Of a stretch of 64,000 nucleotides of DNA, positions 1 through 8,950 are shown one piece after another (the stretch's first letter is position 1; each line of letters starts with the position of its first letter). The position numbers and the translations under genes were made by a program. The notes under the pieces were generated by a model. That model worked only from the letters and a program-made list of their open reading frames with translations. It was not told the origin of the DNA and ran no database searches. Origin of the DNA: Paracoccus kondratievae (lineage in GTDB: Bacteria; Pseudomonadota; Alphaproteobacteria; Rhodobacterales; Rhodobacteraceae); contig NZ_CP045073.1 of the NCBI RefSeq assembly GCF_009301415.1, positions 806,001-870,000 on the forward strand, written 5' to 3'.

Positions 1-455
1 ACCGTGTATTCCAGCACCGGATAGTCCTGCGACAGCTGCACATCCAGCGCCGGATCGCCGAGCTGGGCATAGTCCGACAGCAGCTCGCGCAGGATCTGCA
101 CCACGGTCCTGTTGTGAAAGATCCGCTGGTTGCGCCGCCGCCCCGCCAGCCAGAACCACGGGCGCAGCACCAGATCATAGCGGTGACCGTTCTCGCCCAC
201 CCCGGCCCATCGCGCCTGCGTGACGATGCCGTCAAAGGGCTGGGTGCCCTCACGGCCCTCGATCTCGACCGTGGCATGGGTGCCGACCAGCGCGTCGAAG
301 TCGAGATCATCGCGGGTGGCCAGCGCCTCGACGCGGTATTCGAACAGGTCGTTGAGATGGTCCGTGCCGTCAAAGCGCAGAAGCGCCAGCGTGTCAGCGC
401 CAAGCGCGGTCGTCAGACGGCCGAGACGCTCGGTCTGGCGAAGGGGGGCGTTCAT
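1..455 (-). CDS. vgrG: VgrG type VI secretion spike protein, N-terminal part (runs off window)
   Basis: The minus strand reads open from an ATG at 455 to the window edge, giving about 151 residues. It begins MNAPLRQTERLGRLTTALG and contains LLRFDGTDHLNDLFEYRVEA, then RNQRIFHNRTVVQILRELL, the pattern of the first beta-barrel of VgrG/TssI proteins (phage gp27-like hub). VgrG trimers form the spike tip of the type VI secretion tube and carry effectors. GAGG lies 8 nt upstream of the ATG. The gene is cut by the window, not visibly broken. About 160 bp of non-coding DNA separates it from the IS21 element. Confidence 0.85.
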   Translation of the reverse strand, partial: MNAPLRQTERLGRLTTALGADTLALLRFDGTDHLNDLFEYRVEALATRDDLDFDALVGTHATVEIEGREGTQPFDGIVTQARWAGVGENGHRYDLVLRPWFWLAGRRRNQRIFHNRTVVQILRELLSDYAQLGDPALDVQLSQDYPVLEYT

Positions 456-792
456 AAACAAGCCTCGTCGGGGAAATGGGTAAAGAAAACTGCCGCGAGT
501 ATGCCCAAGGCTGACGGCACTGCCAAGGCCGTGTCGGGTGAGCCCGTCGCTTAAGGTCTTCGCATGATCAGGGACACACTGTTGAGCGTCGTGGAATAAG
601 GCCCCCGCTTCTGGTGTGATCGGCGTCCCAAATGGACCCCACCGACCGGGGTTTGGGTCCATTGTGCTTCCGAGGATTATCGGAGGCCGAGCGCGGGATG
701 CTGATCGTGGAGACAATCGCAAAAATCAGGCGGCTGCATTTTACCGAGGGCAAGGGGATCAAGACGATCTGCCGCGACCTGAAGCTGTCGAA

Positions 793-834
793 GAGTGAGG
801 CGTGAGCCGCCATCGGTCCGAGGCCACGCCGAAC
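793..834 (+). repeat. Short palindromic insert, copy 1 (divergent), in istA
   Basis: The insert separates LKLSK from VRKVIRTG, which are nearly contiguous in IstA proteins. It carries GGCGTG and CACGCC arms around the core CGCCATCGGTCCGAG. It is in frame but adds a TGA at 803-805. The core matches the other three copies. Confidence 0.5.
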
Positions 835-1257
835 GGTGCGCAAGGTGATCCGCACCGGGGTAGCGGAGTTCACCTACGCCCGGACGGTTCAGCCACGCCC
901 GAAACTGGGCGCCTGGCTTGAGGAACTGAGCCGGCTGTTGGCGATCAACGCGGCTCGTGGGCGCCGGGAACGCCTGACACTGATCCAGATCTACGAGGAA
1001 CTGCGCGGTCTCGGGTATGAAGGCGGGTATGATGCGGTCCGCCGCTATGCCTCGGTCTCGGGGCGCGCACTCAAAGCTCCGGTGCCTCGTCCGCCTTCGT
1101 GCCGCTGAGTTTTGCCCCCGGCGAAGCCTATCAGTTCGACTGGAGCCACGAGGTTGTCCTGATCGATGGGGCGACCACCACGATCAAGGTGGCGCATGTT
1201 CGCCTGTGCCACAGCCGGATGTTCTTCGTGCGGGCCTATCCGCGCGAGACGCAGGAG

Positions 1258-1302
1258 CCTCAGCCATCGGGCTCGAACCGATGGCGCCGCGATGGCTTCG
1301 AT
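1258..1302 (+). repeat. Short palindromic insert, copy 2, in istA
   Basis: A 45-nt block interrupts the IstA segment RETQE/MxFDAHD. It contains the perfect inverted repeat GCCATCGG / CCGATGGC (1263-1270 and 1278-1285, 7-nt loop GCTCGAA) followed by GATGGCTTCGAT. It shifts the frame. Copy 4 at 2165-2208 is identical except for one missing base. Confidence 0.8.
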
Positions 1303-1833
1303 GTTCGATGCCCATGATCGGGCTTTCGCCTTCTTCAAGGGCACCTGCACCCGCGGGATCTACGACAATATGAAGACGGCGGTGGAGACCATCTCCACCG
1401 GCAAGGAGCGCCTCTGCAATCGTCGGTTCCTGCAGATGGCCAGCCACTATCTGGTTGAGCCCGTCGCCTGCACCCCGGCATCGGGCTGGGAGAAGGGTCA
1501 GGTGGAGAGCCAGGTCGGCACGGTCCGCCAGCGGTTCTTCTCACCCCGGGTCAGGGTCAAGAGCTACGAGGAACTGAATGCCTGGCTGCTGGACAAGTGC
1601 ATCGCCTCGGCCAGGAGCAGCAAGCATCCCGAACTGACGGACAAGACCGTCTGGCAGGTCTTCCAGGAAGAGCGCGCGCACCTCGTCCCTTATGCCGGGC
1701 GCTTCGACGGCTTCTCGGCGGTATCGAAGACCTACCTCGTGCGGTTCGACAACAACAAATACTCGGTCGCGGCAACGGCTGTCGGGCGGCCGGTCGAGAT
1801 CCGGGCCTATGCGGAGCGGATCGAGATCCGGCA

Positions 1834-1879
1834 TGGATGAGCCATGCCCCGCCATTGGTTCGAGGGGCATTGCGAACGG
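1834..1879 (-). repeat. Short palindromic insert, copy 3 (inverted, divergent), in istA
   Basis: The core CGCCATTGGTTCGAG is the reverse complement of copies 2 and 4 with one change. GGCATGG and CCATGCC flank it on the left. It lies between EIRH and RLVGDHPRHFGRG of IstA and brings the in-frame TGA at 1838-1840. Confidence 0.6.
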
Positions 1880-2164
1880 CTGGTCGGGGACCATCCCCGT
1901 CACTTCGGGCGGGGCCGGGCAATCTACAATCCCTGGCACTATGTGCCTGTCCTGCTTCGCAAACCCGGGGCGCTGCGCAATGGCGCACCGTTCAAGGACT
2001 GGGTTCTGCCCGGCGCCCTCGAGCAGATCCGCCGCAAGTTGCAGGGGTCGTCGGATGGCGACCGCCAGACGGTGAAGATCCTTGGCGCCGTGCTGACAGA
2101 GGGGGTTCCCGCCGTGCAGAAGGCCTGTGCCGAAGCGCTCTCGCAGGGCGTCCACTCCGCCGAT

Positions 2165-2208
2165 CCTCAGCCATCGGGCTCGAACCGATGGCGCCCGATG
2201 GCTTCGAT
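2165..2208 (+). repeat. Short palindromic insert, copy 4, in istA
   Basis: This 44-nt near-identical copy of 1258-1302 lies between HSAD and LNIL of IstA and keeps the frame. CGATCCTCA is present on both sides (2161-2169 and 2205-2213), which may be a small duplication made on insertion. Confidence 0.8.
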
Positions 2209-2339
2209 CCTCAACATCCTGTCCCGCAGGCGCGACCCGGAGCCGCCACCCTTGCTGCTCACCTCTCCGGCCCTGCGCCTGACCCATGAACCGAAGGCCG
2301 ACTGCGCCCGCTATGACCCGGCTCGCGGAGGGCCGGCTG

Positions 2340-3071
2340 ATGGATCGTGCAGAGATCATGGCAGCGATGGGCGAGTTGAAGCTCTATGGCATGCGCGCCG
2401 CCGCCTACGACGAACTCATGGCGGTGGCTGTGCGTCGCCAGCATGAACCCCGTCAGATCGTGGGCGAACTGCTGGCCGCCGAGATCAACGAGAAGAAGGC
2501 GCGGTCGGTCAAATACCAGATCACCACCGCCAAGCTGCCCTATGCCCGGGAGATCGAGGAGTTCACCTTCGATGACACCCCGATCAACGAGACGCTGGTG
2601 CGTGATCTGGCCAGCGGCGAATTCCTCGGCCAGCAGCGCAATGTCGTGCTGGTCGGCGGCACCGGGACCGGCAAGACCCATATCTCCGTAGCGATCGCGC
2701 GAGCCGTCATCCGCAACGGCGCCCGGGGACGCTTCTTCAATATTGTGGATCTCGTGAACAGGCTGGAGGCCGAGGTCCGTGCAGGGCGGGCGGGCCGCCT
2801 GGCCGAACATCTCATGCGACTCGACTTCGTCATCCTCGATGAACTCGGCTACCTGCCATTCGCCCAATCCGGCGGCCAGTTGCTGTTCCATCTGGTCAGC
2901 AAGCTCTACGAGCAGACTTCCGTCATCGTCACCACCAACCTCGCATTCGGCGAGTGGCCGACCGTCTTCGGAGACGCGAAGATGACCACCGCGCTGCTCG
3001 ACCGTCTCACTCACCATTGCGACATCGTCGAAACCGGAAACGACAGCTGGCGCATCAAAACACGAGCCTGA
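2340..3071 (+). CDS. istB: IS21 helper ATPase IstB
   Basis: IstB is the AAA+ ATPase that helps IstA choose and engage target DNA. The 243-residue product starts [20 protein letters not shown] at the TGATG overlap typical of istA/istB. It has Walker [10 protein letters not shown], Walker [12 protein letters not shown] and the family tail [23 protein letters not shown]. An upstream in-frame ATG at 2286 exists but falls inside istA. The gene looks intact, unlike its partner. Confidence 0.93.
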   Translation: MDRAEIMAAMGELKLYGMRAAAYDELMAVAVRRQHEPRQIVGELLAAEINEKKARSVKYQITTAKLPYAREIEEFTFDDTPINETLVRDLASGEFLGQQRNVVLVGGTGTGKTHISVAIARAVIRNGARGRFFNIVDLVNRLEAEVRAGRAGRLAEHLMRLDFVILDELGYLPFAQSGGQLLFHLVSKLYEQTSVIVTTNLAFGEWPTVFGDAKMTTALLDRLTHHCDIVETGNDSWRIKTRA

Positions 3072-3136
3072 ACACCCCCGAAACGCAGGCCCGCGTCGGC
3101 TGCGCCAGCTGGAAAGCTACGCCGCCACGGGCCTGC

Positions 3137-3520
3137 TCACCACATCGCCAGAGGGGTCCCTTTGGGACGCCGATAAGGGGCCACCATGCAACGCCGATTG
3201 ACACGGATGCTCCCCGCCTCACGGGCTGCTTCGGCCCAGACAGAAACCGGCAGGCTGGTAGCGGACAGAAGGTCGCGCTCGATCCCCATGCCGAACGGCA
3301 GGCGGATTGCCTGCATTTCTGACAAGCTCCAGCTTCCGAGTTCGGGATAGCCGATGTCGGCCAGTCCAAACATGATGTCGCCGCCCGGGTCCAGTTCAGT
3401 GGCGAGCCAGACGCCTTCGCCGAACGGGTTGAAGAACTTGACCACCGGCACATGGTCAACGTCGCGGTTCCGGCCATTGGCCAGGAGTTGCTCGCGCAAT
3501 TCGTCGGTCAACAGGATCAT
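3137..3520 (-). pseudogene. DUF2958 protein, 3' end replaced by IS21 sequence
   Basis: The product starts MILLTDELREQLLANGRNRD and continues HVPVVKFFNPFGEGVWLATEL and SLSEMQAIRLPFGMGIERDLL, the DUF2958 pattern found beside ArdC in alphaproteobacterial mobile elements; the function is unknown. Its ATG overlaps the ardC stop (ATGA at 3517-3520), so the two were translationally coupled. After AEAAREAGSIR the reading frame runs into the IS21 right end at 3203 and stops at 3137 with a foreign tail. Only a few native residues seem lost, so partial function is possible. Confidence 0.75.
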
Positions 3521-4477
3521 GCCGCCCTCCTGTCGATCGAGGTCGCGTCTATGTCCGGCTCGCCGTCTTCAGGGAGGAAGGGCAGAATCCAGTCGGCGGT
3601 CTTGCTGGCCTGCGAAGCGGCGCGCACGATGGCGCGGTTGTCCTCGCGCAGCACTTCCAGCCATGAACCGATGTAATCGGCGTGGCGGACGGTCGGCACG
3701 ATCCCAAGCGAGGCGCAGCAAAACGCGGCATTTATCTGGGCCACGAGTTCCTCGAATGCGTATTTCTTCGTGCCGAAAGAGCCGGAGAAATCGCGGGCGA
3801 GGCGCGAGGAATGGCCGCTGGCATGGCCAAGCTCGTGCAGAGCCGTCCTGTGCCAGTTGATCGGCTCGGGATAGGCTTACGGAGGCGGGACCATCACGAA
3901 ATCCTGCGACGGCATATAGAAGGCGCGGTTGCCGCCGATGCGGAAGTCGATCCCCGTCGCTTTGATGAGCGCCTCGACGCGCGGTTCGATCAGGCCGGGC
4001 GGCGTTGGCGGTGCAACGGTGGCGATTTCTGTGGGCAGACCGTCGCATTGGGCGGCGTTGAACACGGTGAACCTTTTCAGGAACGGGATGCGTCCCGGTT
4101 CTTCACCGGTCTCGCGGGCGCGGCGCTTCTCGTCTTCCGGGGTGAAGCGGTCGGCATAGACAACGGTGGTGCCGCGTTCGCCCTTGCGGACATTGCCGCC
4201 AAGCGACAGCGCCTGGCGGAAAGTTAGCCAGCCCTGGCCGGGGAAACCATGCTCGATGACCGCACCCCAGAGGATCAGGACATTGATCCCCGAATAAGGA
4301 CGGCCGGTGGAGACATTGACCGGCATGGCGAGCGGTGCCTTCGTCGTGGCGGTGCCCCCAAGGCTGCACCCACGGCAGGCGGCCTTGCTCCAACTCGCCG
4401 ATGATCTTGCTGGTGATTTCGTCGTAAAGGTTGGTCCGGTCGGTTCCGGGGTGCGCGCTGCGGAAGTATCTGGACAT
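3517..4477 (-). pseudogene. ardC: ArdC-type antirestriction protein, frameshift plus nonsense codon
   Basis: ArdC proteins bind single-stranded DNA and protect incoming conjugative DNA from restriction; they join an N-terminal DUF1738 domain to a zincin-like domain. The start MSRYFRSAHPGTDRTNLYDE is at 4477. Family blocks follow: PYSGINVLILWG, RKGERGTTVVYADRF, FTVFNAAQC and the metal motif HELGHASGH. Two lesions break it. An extra base in a run of five C (4355-4359, plus strand) shifts the frame after LPWVQPWG, and a TAA at 3877-3879 replaces the usual Gln after VMVPPP. Beyond the TAA the same frame continues to the normal end DRRAA. Confidence 0.85.
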
Positions 4478-4559
4478 CGCGGTTCTCCGCGACGGGCGCC
4501 GGAAGCCTCTCTCCCAGCCCTCAACCCGTCACGGAAAACCCGTCCGCACTCTCACTCTA

Positions 4560-4640
4560 AGAGGGCGTTGCGGGGTCTCCCCGCTCGATGGGGGTGCGCC
4601 GGCAACGAAGTGCCGGCCAGGGGGAAGGCTTTCCCCCTCA
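4560..4640. other. Hairpin-rich non-coding segment upstream of ardC
   Basis: Three inverted repeats follow each other: GCGGGGTCTCCCCGC near 4570, GCCGGCAACGAAGTGCCGGC near 4598, and AGGGGGAA / TTCCCCCT with a 4-nt loop at 4619-4638. No protein is apparent from 4478 to 4701. The last hairpin could end transcription from the right or act as leader structure for the minus-strand ardC. Confidence 0.4.
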
Positions 4641-4701
4641 CACCGAACAAGTGGACACTGACTGGAAAATCAAATCCCGTTTCCTGGTCCGGGGGCTGAG
4701 A

Positions 4702-5517
4702 TCAGGTGCAAGATTCTCCAAAGAGGACGGAGCTTTGTTCAGAAACGAGTTTCTGAAACGCCCGGTAGCTTTTCGACAGGCGGGTACATTGCTTCTTCTC
4801 CTCGTTCACCAGGACGTCCAGCATGATAGGATCGCTGCCACCGATCCCGTAGCAGGGCTTTTGGGCATCCTGGGAAGGGAGACGTTTCATCATCTGCGTC
4901 ATCCCAAGTTCGACGTGCGGTGTGAAGCGGTGGGTATGCTTGCTGCGGAAATCATCCGTCGCCGCCTTGTAGTCCCCGTTGTCGACGGTGTTGAGCGACT
5001 TGATCAGCTTCCCCCAGGACCGCCAGGGCTTCGCCAATCTTGCAGCGACCCCTTCATTGATCCCCCAATCCTCGGGCAGGGTGGAAAAGTCGTCCGACCA
5101 TAGCGCCCCTTGTTGCACACAATTCGCCTGATGAGAGAGATGCGCGATCGCGAAGTAGAATCTGGCCTTGAGCGTATATGGCAACAACGAACTCGTGGAG
5201 CAGATCGTTTTTCTGGGGAAGATCGAGCCCTTCCAGAACCGTCTTCCACGCTTCCAGCCGTCTGGTCAGGTTGATCAGATGATTTATGCCGTTGGCCAGA
5301 TCCCGGGCGACATCCTGGGCCTGATCCCGGTAACCATCTGCTGACGCCCTAAATCAGTATCCAGTCTGACGGTTTGAGGCGGTTTGAACCATCCATATGG
5401 CATGAACGGTGTGCATTGCTCTACGCCTTGTAGCGCGGCCCTGTAGTCCGAGTATTTACCGACAAGAAATTCGTCCACTTGATCCATCATCAAATCCGTC
5501 TTCGGCTCAGGTCGCAC
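4702..5517 (-). pseudogene. Unrecognised protein, possibly HEPN-like, split over three frames
   Basis: Minus-strand coding sequence can be followed through three frames: from 5517 (or an ATG at 5490) to about 5338, then a segment DGYRDQAQDVARDLANGINH to about 5190, then LPYTLKARFYFAIAHLSHQA to the stop at 4702. The total would be about 270 residues. The middle and end look helical, and FRSKHTHRF contains R-x4-H, the motif of HEPN ribonucleases and abortive-infection proteins. The family is inferred weakly, with no firm match by eye. The two shifts compensate, so sequencing error or real decay are both possible. Confidence 0.35.
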
Positions 5518-5530
5518 ACTCCAAGTTACC

Positions 5531-6014
<484 letters not shown>

Positions 6015-6029
6015 TTTTGGTCAGGGCGT

Positions 6030-6184
6030 TTTCGCCACCTTTCGCCACGGTGCGAAAAAGGCGCCAATACTCGCATAACCATCTGTTAATATTGATTTAT
6101 AGCGTAGACGACCCTACCCTTCTCTTCGCCACAGCAGCACAGTGATTTGCTTCCTGTTGCTTCCGATTTGCTTCCGGAGCTTCC
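6030..6184 (+). repeat. Short direct repeats between att and int
   Basis: TTTCGCCAC occurs at 6030-6038 and 6040-6048. TTGCTTCC occurs at 6147-6154, 6157-6164 and 6168-6175, with a shorter CTTCC at 6180-6184. The spacing of 10-11 bp puts each set on one face of the helix. They may be arm-type integrase sites or excisionase/regulator sites. Confidence 0.45.
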
Positions 6185-6202
6185 GGAACTGGAGGGGTGA
6201 AG

Positions 6203-7384
6203 ATGACAAAGATCACGAAACGTTCCGTCGACGCGGCGGTGCCAACCGGGCAGGAGTTCTTCCTCTGGGACGAAGAGCTGAAAGGCTTCGGATTGCGCGT
6301 CTATCCATCGGGGCGAAAGATGTATCTGGCCCAGTACCGCGCCGGCGGCCGTTCGCGCCGTGTCAACATCGGGCTGCATGGTGCGATGACGCCGGAAATG
6401 GCCCGCACTGAGGCGATGAAATATCTGTCGGATGTGCGGCTCGGCGCCGATCCCGCCGGTGAGCGCGACCGCCGAAAGGCCTCCCCGACCATCAAAGAGT
6501 TCAGCAAACGCTTCCTTTCGGATCACGTCGCGCTGCACTGCAAAGCTTCGACTTATGGCGAGTACGAGCGATCCATCGATCTGTTCATCAATCCGAGGTT
6601 CGGCAGTCATCGCATCATCGACATCACCCGGGCCGACGTCGTCGGACTACACCAGTCCATGAAGCATATCCCCTATCAGGCGAACCGGACCCTCGGCGTC
6701 CTCTCGGTGATGTTCACCGTGGCCCATACCTGGGGCGTGCGCACCGACGGAGTGAACCCCTGCTGGAAGGTGAAGCGATACCGGGAGGAAAAGCGCGAGC
6801 GCTATCTCACCCCGGACGAGTTGGCACGCCTCGGCAAGGTGCTGAATGAGGCGAAAGACGAACCCGAGGCCGCATCCTGCATCCGGCTGTTGCTGCTGAC
6901 CGGATGCCGCCTCAGCGAGATTCAGACCCTGAAATGGCGCTATGTCGATTACCGCAACGGCCTTCTCCGCCTGCCGGATTCCAAGACCGGCGCCAAGCTG
7001 GTCCCAATCGGCAAGGCGGCCATCGAGGTCCTGAAAGCCATCCCGAAGATCGACGGGAACCCCTATGTCATCACCGGCCGGAAGGAGGGCCAGCATCTGA
7101 CCGACATGCAGAAACCATGGCGGCGGTTGCGCAAGCGTGCCGGGCTCGACGATCTTCGTATTCATGATTTGCGCCATTCCTTCGCCTCGGATGCCCTGCA
7201 GCTCGGGCAGGACCTGACGATGATCGGGCGGCTCCTCGGACACACGCAGGTGCAGACCACGGCACGCTACGCTCACCTGAAGACCGATCCGGTCCGCTCG
7301 GCGGCGGACGTCGTCTCCGACGCTGTGGCGCAGGCACTGGCGCAACCGGTCACCGAGGGTGACGAAAAATCCACTGCTGCATGA
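6203..7384 (+). CDS. int: Tyrosine recombinase/integrase
   Basis: The enzyme would integrate and excise the element at the adjacent tRNA-derived site. It has 393 residues. An N-terminal DUF4102-type arm-binding domain (TKRSVDAAVPTGQEFFLWDE, KGFGLRVYPSGRKMYLAQYR) is followed by a SAM-like core-binding domain and the catalytic domain. The catalytic residues are visible: Arg in LLLTGCRLSEIQ near 235, Lys in SKTGA, HDLRHSF near 320, LLGHT, and the nucleophile in ARYAHL near 355. The ATG at 6203 has GGAGG 7 nt upstream; a GTG at 6197 lies too close to that site. It looks intact. Confidence 0.93.
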   Translation: MTKITKRSVDAAVPTGQEFFLWDEELKGFGLRVYPSGRKMYLAQYRAGGRSRRVNIGLHGAMTPEMARTEAMKYLSDVRLGADPAGERDRRKASPTIKEFSKRFLSDHVALHCKASTYGEYERSIDLFINPRFGSHRIIDITRADVVGLHQSMKHIPYQANRTLGVLSVMFTVAHTWGVRTDGVNPCWKVKRYREEKRERYLTPDELARLGKVLNEAKDEPEAASCIRLLLLTGCRLSEIQTLKWRYVDYRNGLLRLPDSKTGAKLVPIGKAAIEVLKAIPKIDGNPYVITGRKEGQHLTDMQKPWRRLRKRAGLDDLRIHDLRHSFASDALQLGQDLTMIGRLLGHTQVQTTARYAHLKTDPVRSAADVVSDAVAQALAQPVTEGDEKSTAA

Positions 7385-7394
7385 TCTGGCACTG

Positions 7395-8066
7395 TTACGC
7401 CCGGGCAACCCATCCCTTGAAGGTGAGAGCGGCATAGAACAGCTGGACCTCGCGGAAGCCCGCCGCTGCCAGAAGCGCGGCATCCTCCTCGGGCGTCAGC
7501 ACCGGCAGGCGTTCCTTCATCGTGGCCATGCCGGCCATGGCCTGCGCCTCGGGAACGCCGCCCGAGACCAGCCAGGCCGCATTGCGCCGCAGCCACAGAT
7601 CCTGCTGGCCGTCCGCCTGCGGAAAGCTGTGATGGGCCATGGCGAAGGGCGCGCCGGGGCGCAGGCGGCGATGCAGCTGGCGCAGGGTGCGCAGGCGTTC
7701 CTCGCGCGGCAGGAAATGCAGGGTCAGCAGGCAGGTCGCGCCGTCGAAGGGGCCTTCGGGGGCATCATCGATATAGCCCTGATGGAAGGTGACACGGTAG
7801 CCCGCCGGGCCCAGGATGTCCAGCGCCTGGGCGATCATCTGAGGCGAAGGATCGACGCCGTCGAAGCGCCAGCCGGGATGGGCCGCGGCGAAGGCGCGCA
7901 GCTCCAGCCCGCCGCCGGCGCCGAGGACCAGGACGCGGCCCGTCTCGGGCACGCGCTCGGCCAGCAGCAGCCCGGCCATGCGGTGCAGGTCCTTGAGGCC
8001 CGGCACATGGCGCGCGACGCGGCCGGCATAGCTGGCACCGTCGCCCGGATGGGCCGCGCCGCTCAT
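7395..8066 (-). CDS. SAM-dependent methyltransferase
   Basis: The 223-residue class I methyltransferase has motif I VLVLGAGGGLELRAF, motif II-like FDGVDPSPQMIAQA and GATCLLTLHFLPREERLRTL, which resembles small-molecule methyltransferases of the Methyltransf_25 kind. The substrate is not evident. The start MSGAAHPGDG at 8066 overlaps the stop of the upstream flavoprotein (ATGA), so the two are co-translated, with the Rrf2 gene upstream. An ATG at 8108 would extend it into the neighbour and is less likely. It ends 10 bp from the convergent integrase. Confidence 0.85.
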   Translation of the reverse strand: MSGAAHPGDGASYAGRVARHVPGLKDLHRMAGLLLAERVPETGRVLVLGAGGGLELRAFAAAHPGWRFDGVDPSPQMIAQALDILGPAGYRVTFHQGYIDDAPEGPFDGATCLLTLHFLPREERLRTLRQLHRRLRPGAPFAMAHHSFPQADGQQDLWLRRNAAWLVSGGVPEAQAMAGMATMKERLPVLTPEEDAALLAAAGFREVQLFYAALTFKGWVARA

Positions 8067-8947
8067 TCCGGCAAGACCAGCGAGCGGTGCAGCTGCGCCC
8101 CGGCCCATGCCCCGTCCCCCACCGCCAGCGACACCGAATGCGGCGCCCGCGCGACGTCGCCGCAGGCAAAGATGCCGGGAAGGCTGGTTTCCTTCGTCTC
8201 ATCCGTCACGATCTGGCGGCCCATCGGCGTCTCGATCAACTCGCAGCCGGCGGCCTCGGCCAGCGGGCTGGCCGGCCCGGTCCGGGTCGCGGTGAACAGA
8301 CCGGCGAAGGGCAGCACCCGGCCGTCGCGCAGTTCCACCTCGGCCTCGCCCGCGATCCGGGCGACGGGGTTTTCCTCAATGGCAACGCCGCGGCTGCGCA
8401 AGTCGTCGCGCTGCTCCGGCTCCAGCGTCACCGCGCCGTTGGTCAGGAAGGTGACCTCGCCCCATTCCGGCAGCAACTGCGCCTGATGGATCGACATCGG
8501 CCCGGTGGCGATGACGCCGATCCGGCCCTGATCCAGTTCGTAACCGTGACAATAGGGGCAGTGGAACACCGTCTTGCCCCATCGCTCCGGCAGGCCCGGA
8601 ATGTCAGGAAGCAGGTCTCGCACTCCGGTGGCCAGCAGGATACGGCGGCCGGCATGGGCCGTGCCATCCGCCGTGGACAGCCGGAAATCATCCTTGCGCC
8701 CCGAAATCGCGACGGCCTCGCCCTCGATCCAGGTCACCGTCGGATAGGCCAGAAGCTGCCGGCGCGCGCCGGCCCAGATCGCCGCCGGGTCCACCCCGTC
8801 CTGCCCCAGAAACCCGTGCGAATGGCTGGCGAAACGGTTGCGCCGCTGGCCGGCATCGACCACCAGCATCTTGCGGCGCGCACGCGCCAGCTGCAGGGCG
8901 GCAGCCATCCCGGCATAGCTGCCCCCGATCACGATCACGTCCTGCAT
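8063..8947 (-). CDS. Thioredoxin reductase-like FAD/NAD(P) oxidoreductase
   Basis: The 294-residue flavoprotein starts MQDVIVIGGSYAGMAAALQL, an FAD-binding GxGxxG variant, has a NAD(P) region around GRIGVIATGPMSIHQ and ends with GIFACGDVARAPHSVSLAVG, the second FAD contact. FHCPYCHGYE carries the CxxC pair in the place used by thioredoxin reductases. Soluble enzymes of this type are often encoded beside Rrf2 regulators and react to redox or nitrosative stress. It sits 3 bp from the Rrf2 gene and overlaps the methyltransferase, forming a three-gene operon. The electron acceptor is unknown. Confidence 0.88.
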   Translation of the reverse strand: MQDVIVIGGSYAGMAAALQLARARRKMLVVDAGQRRNRFASHSHGFLGQDGVDPAAIWAGARRQLLAYPTVTWIEGEAVAISGRKDDFRLSTADGTAHAGRRILLATGVRDLLPDIPGLPERWGKTVFHCPYCHGYELDQGRIGVIATGPMSIHQAQLLPEWGEVTFLTNGAVTLEPEQRDDLRSRGVAIEENPVARIAGEAEVELRDGRVLPFAGLFTATRTGPASPLAEAAGCELIETPMGRQIVTDETKETSLPGIFACGDVARAPHSVSLAVGDGAWAGAQLHRSLVLPE

Positions 8948-8950
8948 GTC

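Larger units (their letters stand above)
698..2340 (+). pseudogene. istA: IS21 transposase IstA, broken by stops and frameshifts
   Basis: IstA is the DDE transposase of IS21 elements. The ATG at 698 follows CGGAGG and gives MLIVETIAKIRRLHFTEGKG, the usual N-terminus with its helix-turn-helix. The catalytic signatures are present: FDWSHE near 1136, FFKGTCTRGIYDNMKTAVE near 1330-1390 and GWEKGQVES near 1487. The reading frame is lost by an in-frame TGA at 803, a shift near 1060-1090, a shift at the insert at 1258-1302 and an in-frame TGA at 1838. Four of the disruptions coincide with short palindromic inserts. The end is set at the TGATG overlap with istB, although the current frame misses that stop. 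It is not functional as a single protein. Confidence 0.88.
615..3203 (+). mobile_element. IS21-family insertion sequence (istA broken, istB intact)
   Basis: The left end starts TGTGATCGGCGTCCCAAATG and the right end, read in reverse, starts TGTCAATCGGCG with a second inner copy TCGGCGTCCCAAAGGGACCC, the multiple terminal repeats of IS21 elements. It contains istA and istB in the usual order. No target duplication is visible: CTGG stands left and CGGA right. The left flank belongs to a vgrG locus and the right flank to a decayed mobile element, so the two flanks may have been joined by a deletion. The right end lies inside a DUF2958 gene. Confidence 0.88.

Noticed and set aside
5284..5517. An independent 77-residue minus-strand gene
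   Set aside because: Coherent protein sequence continues beyond its stop in another frame, so it is better seen as the start of the split HEPN-like gene.
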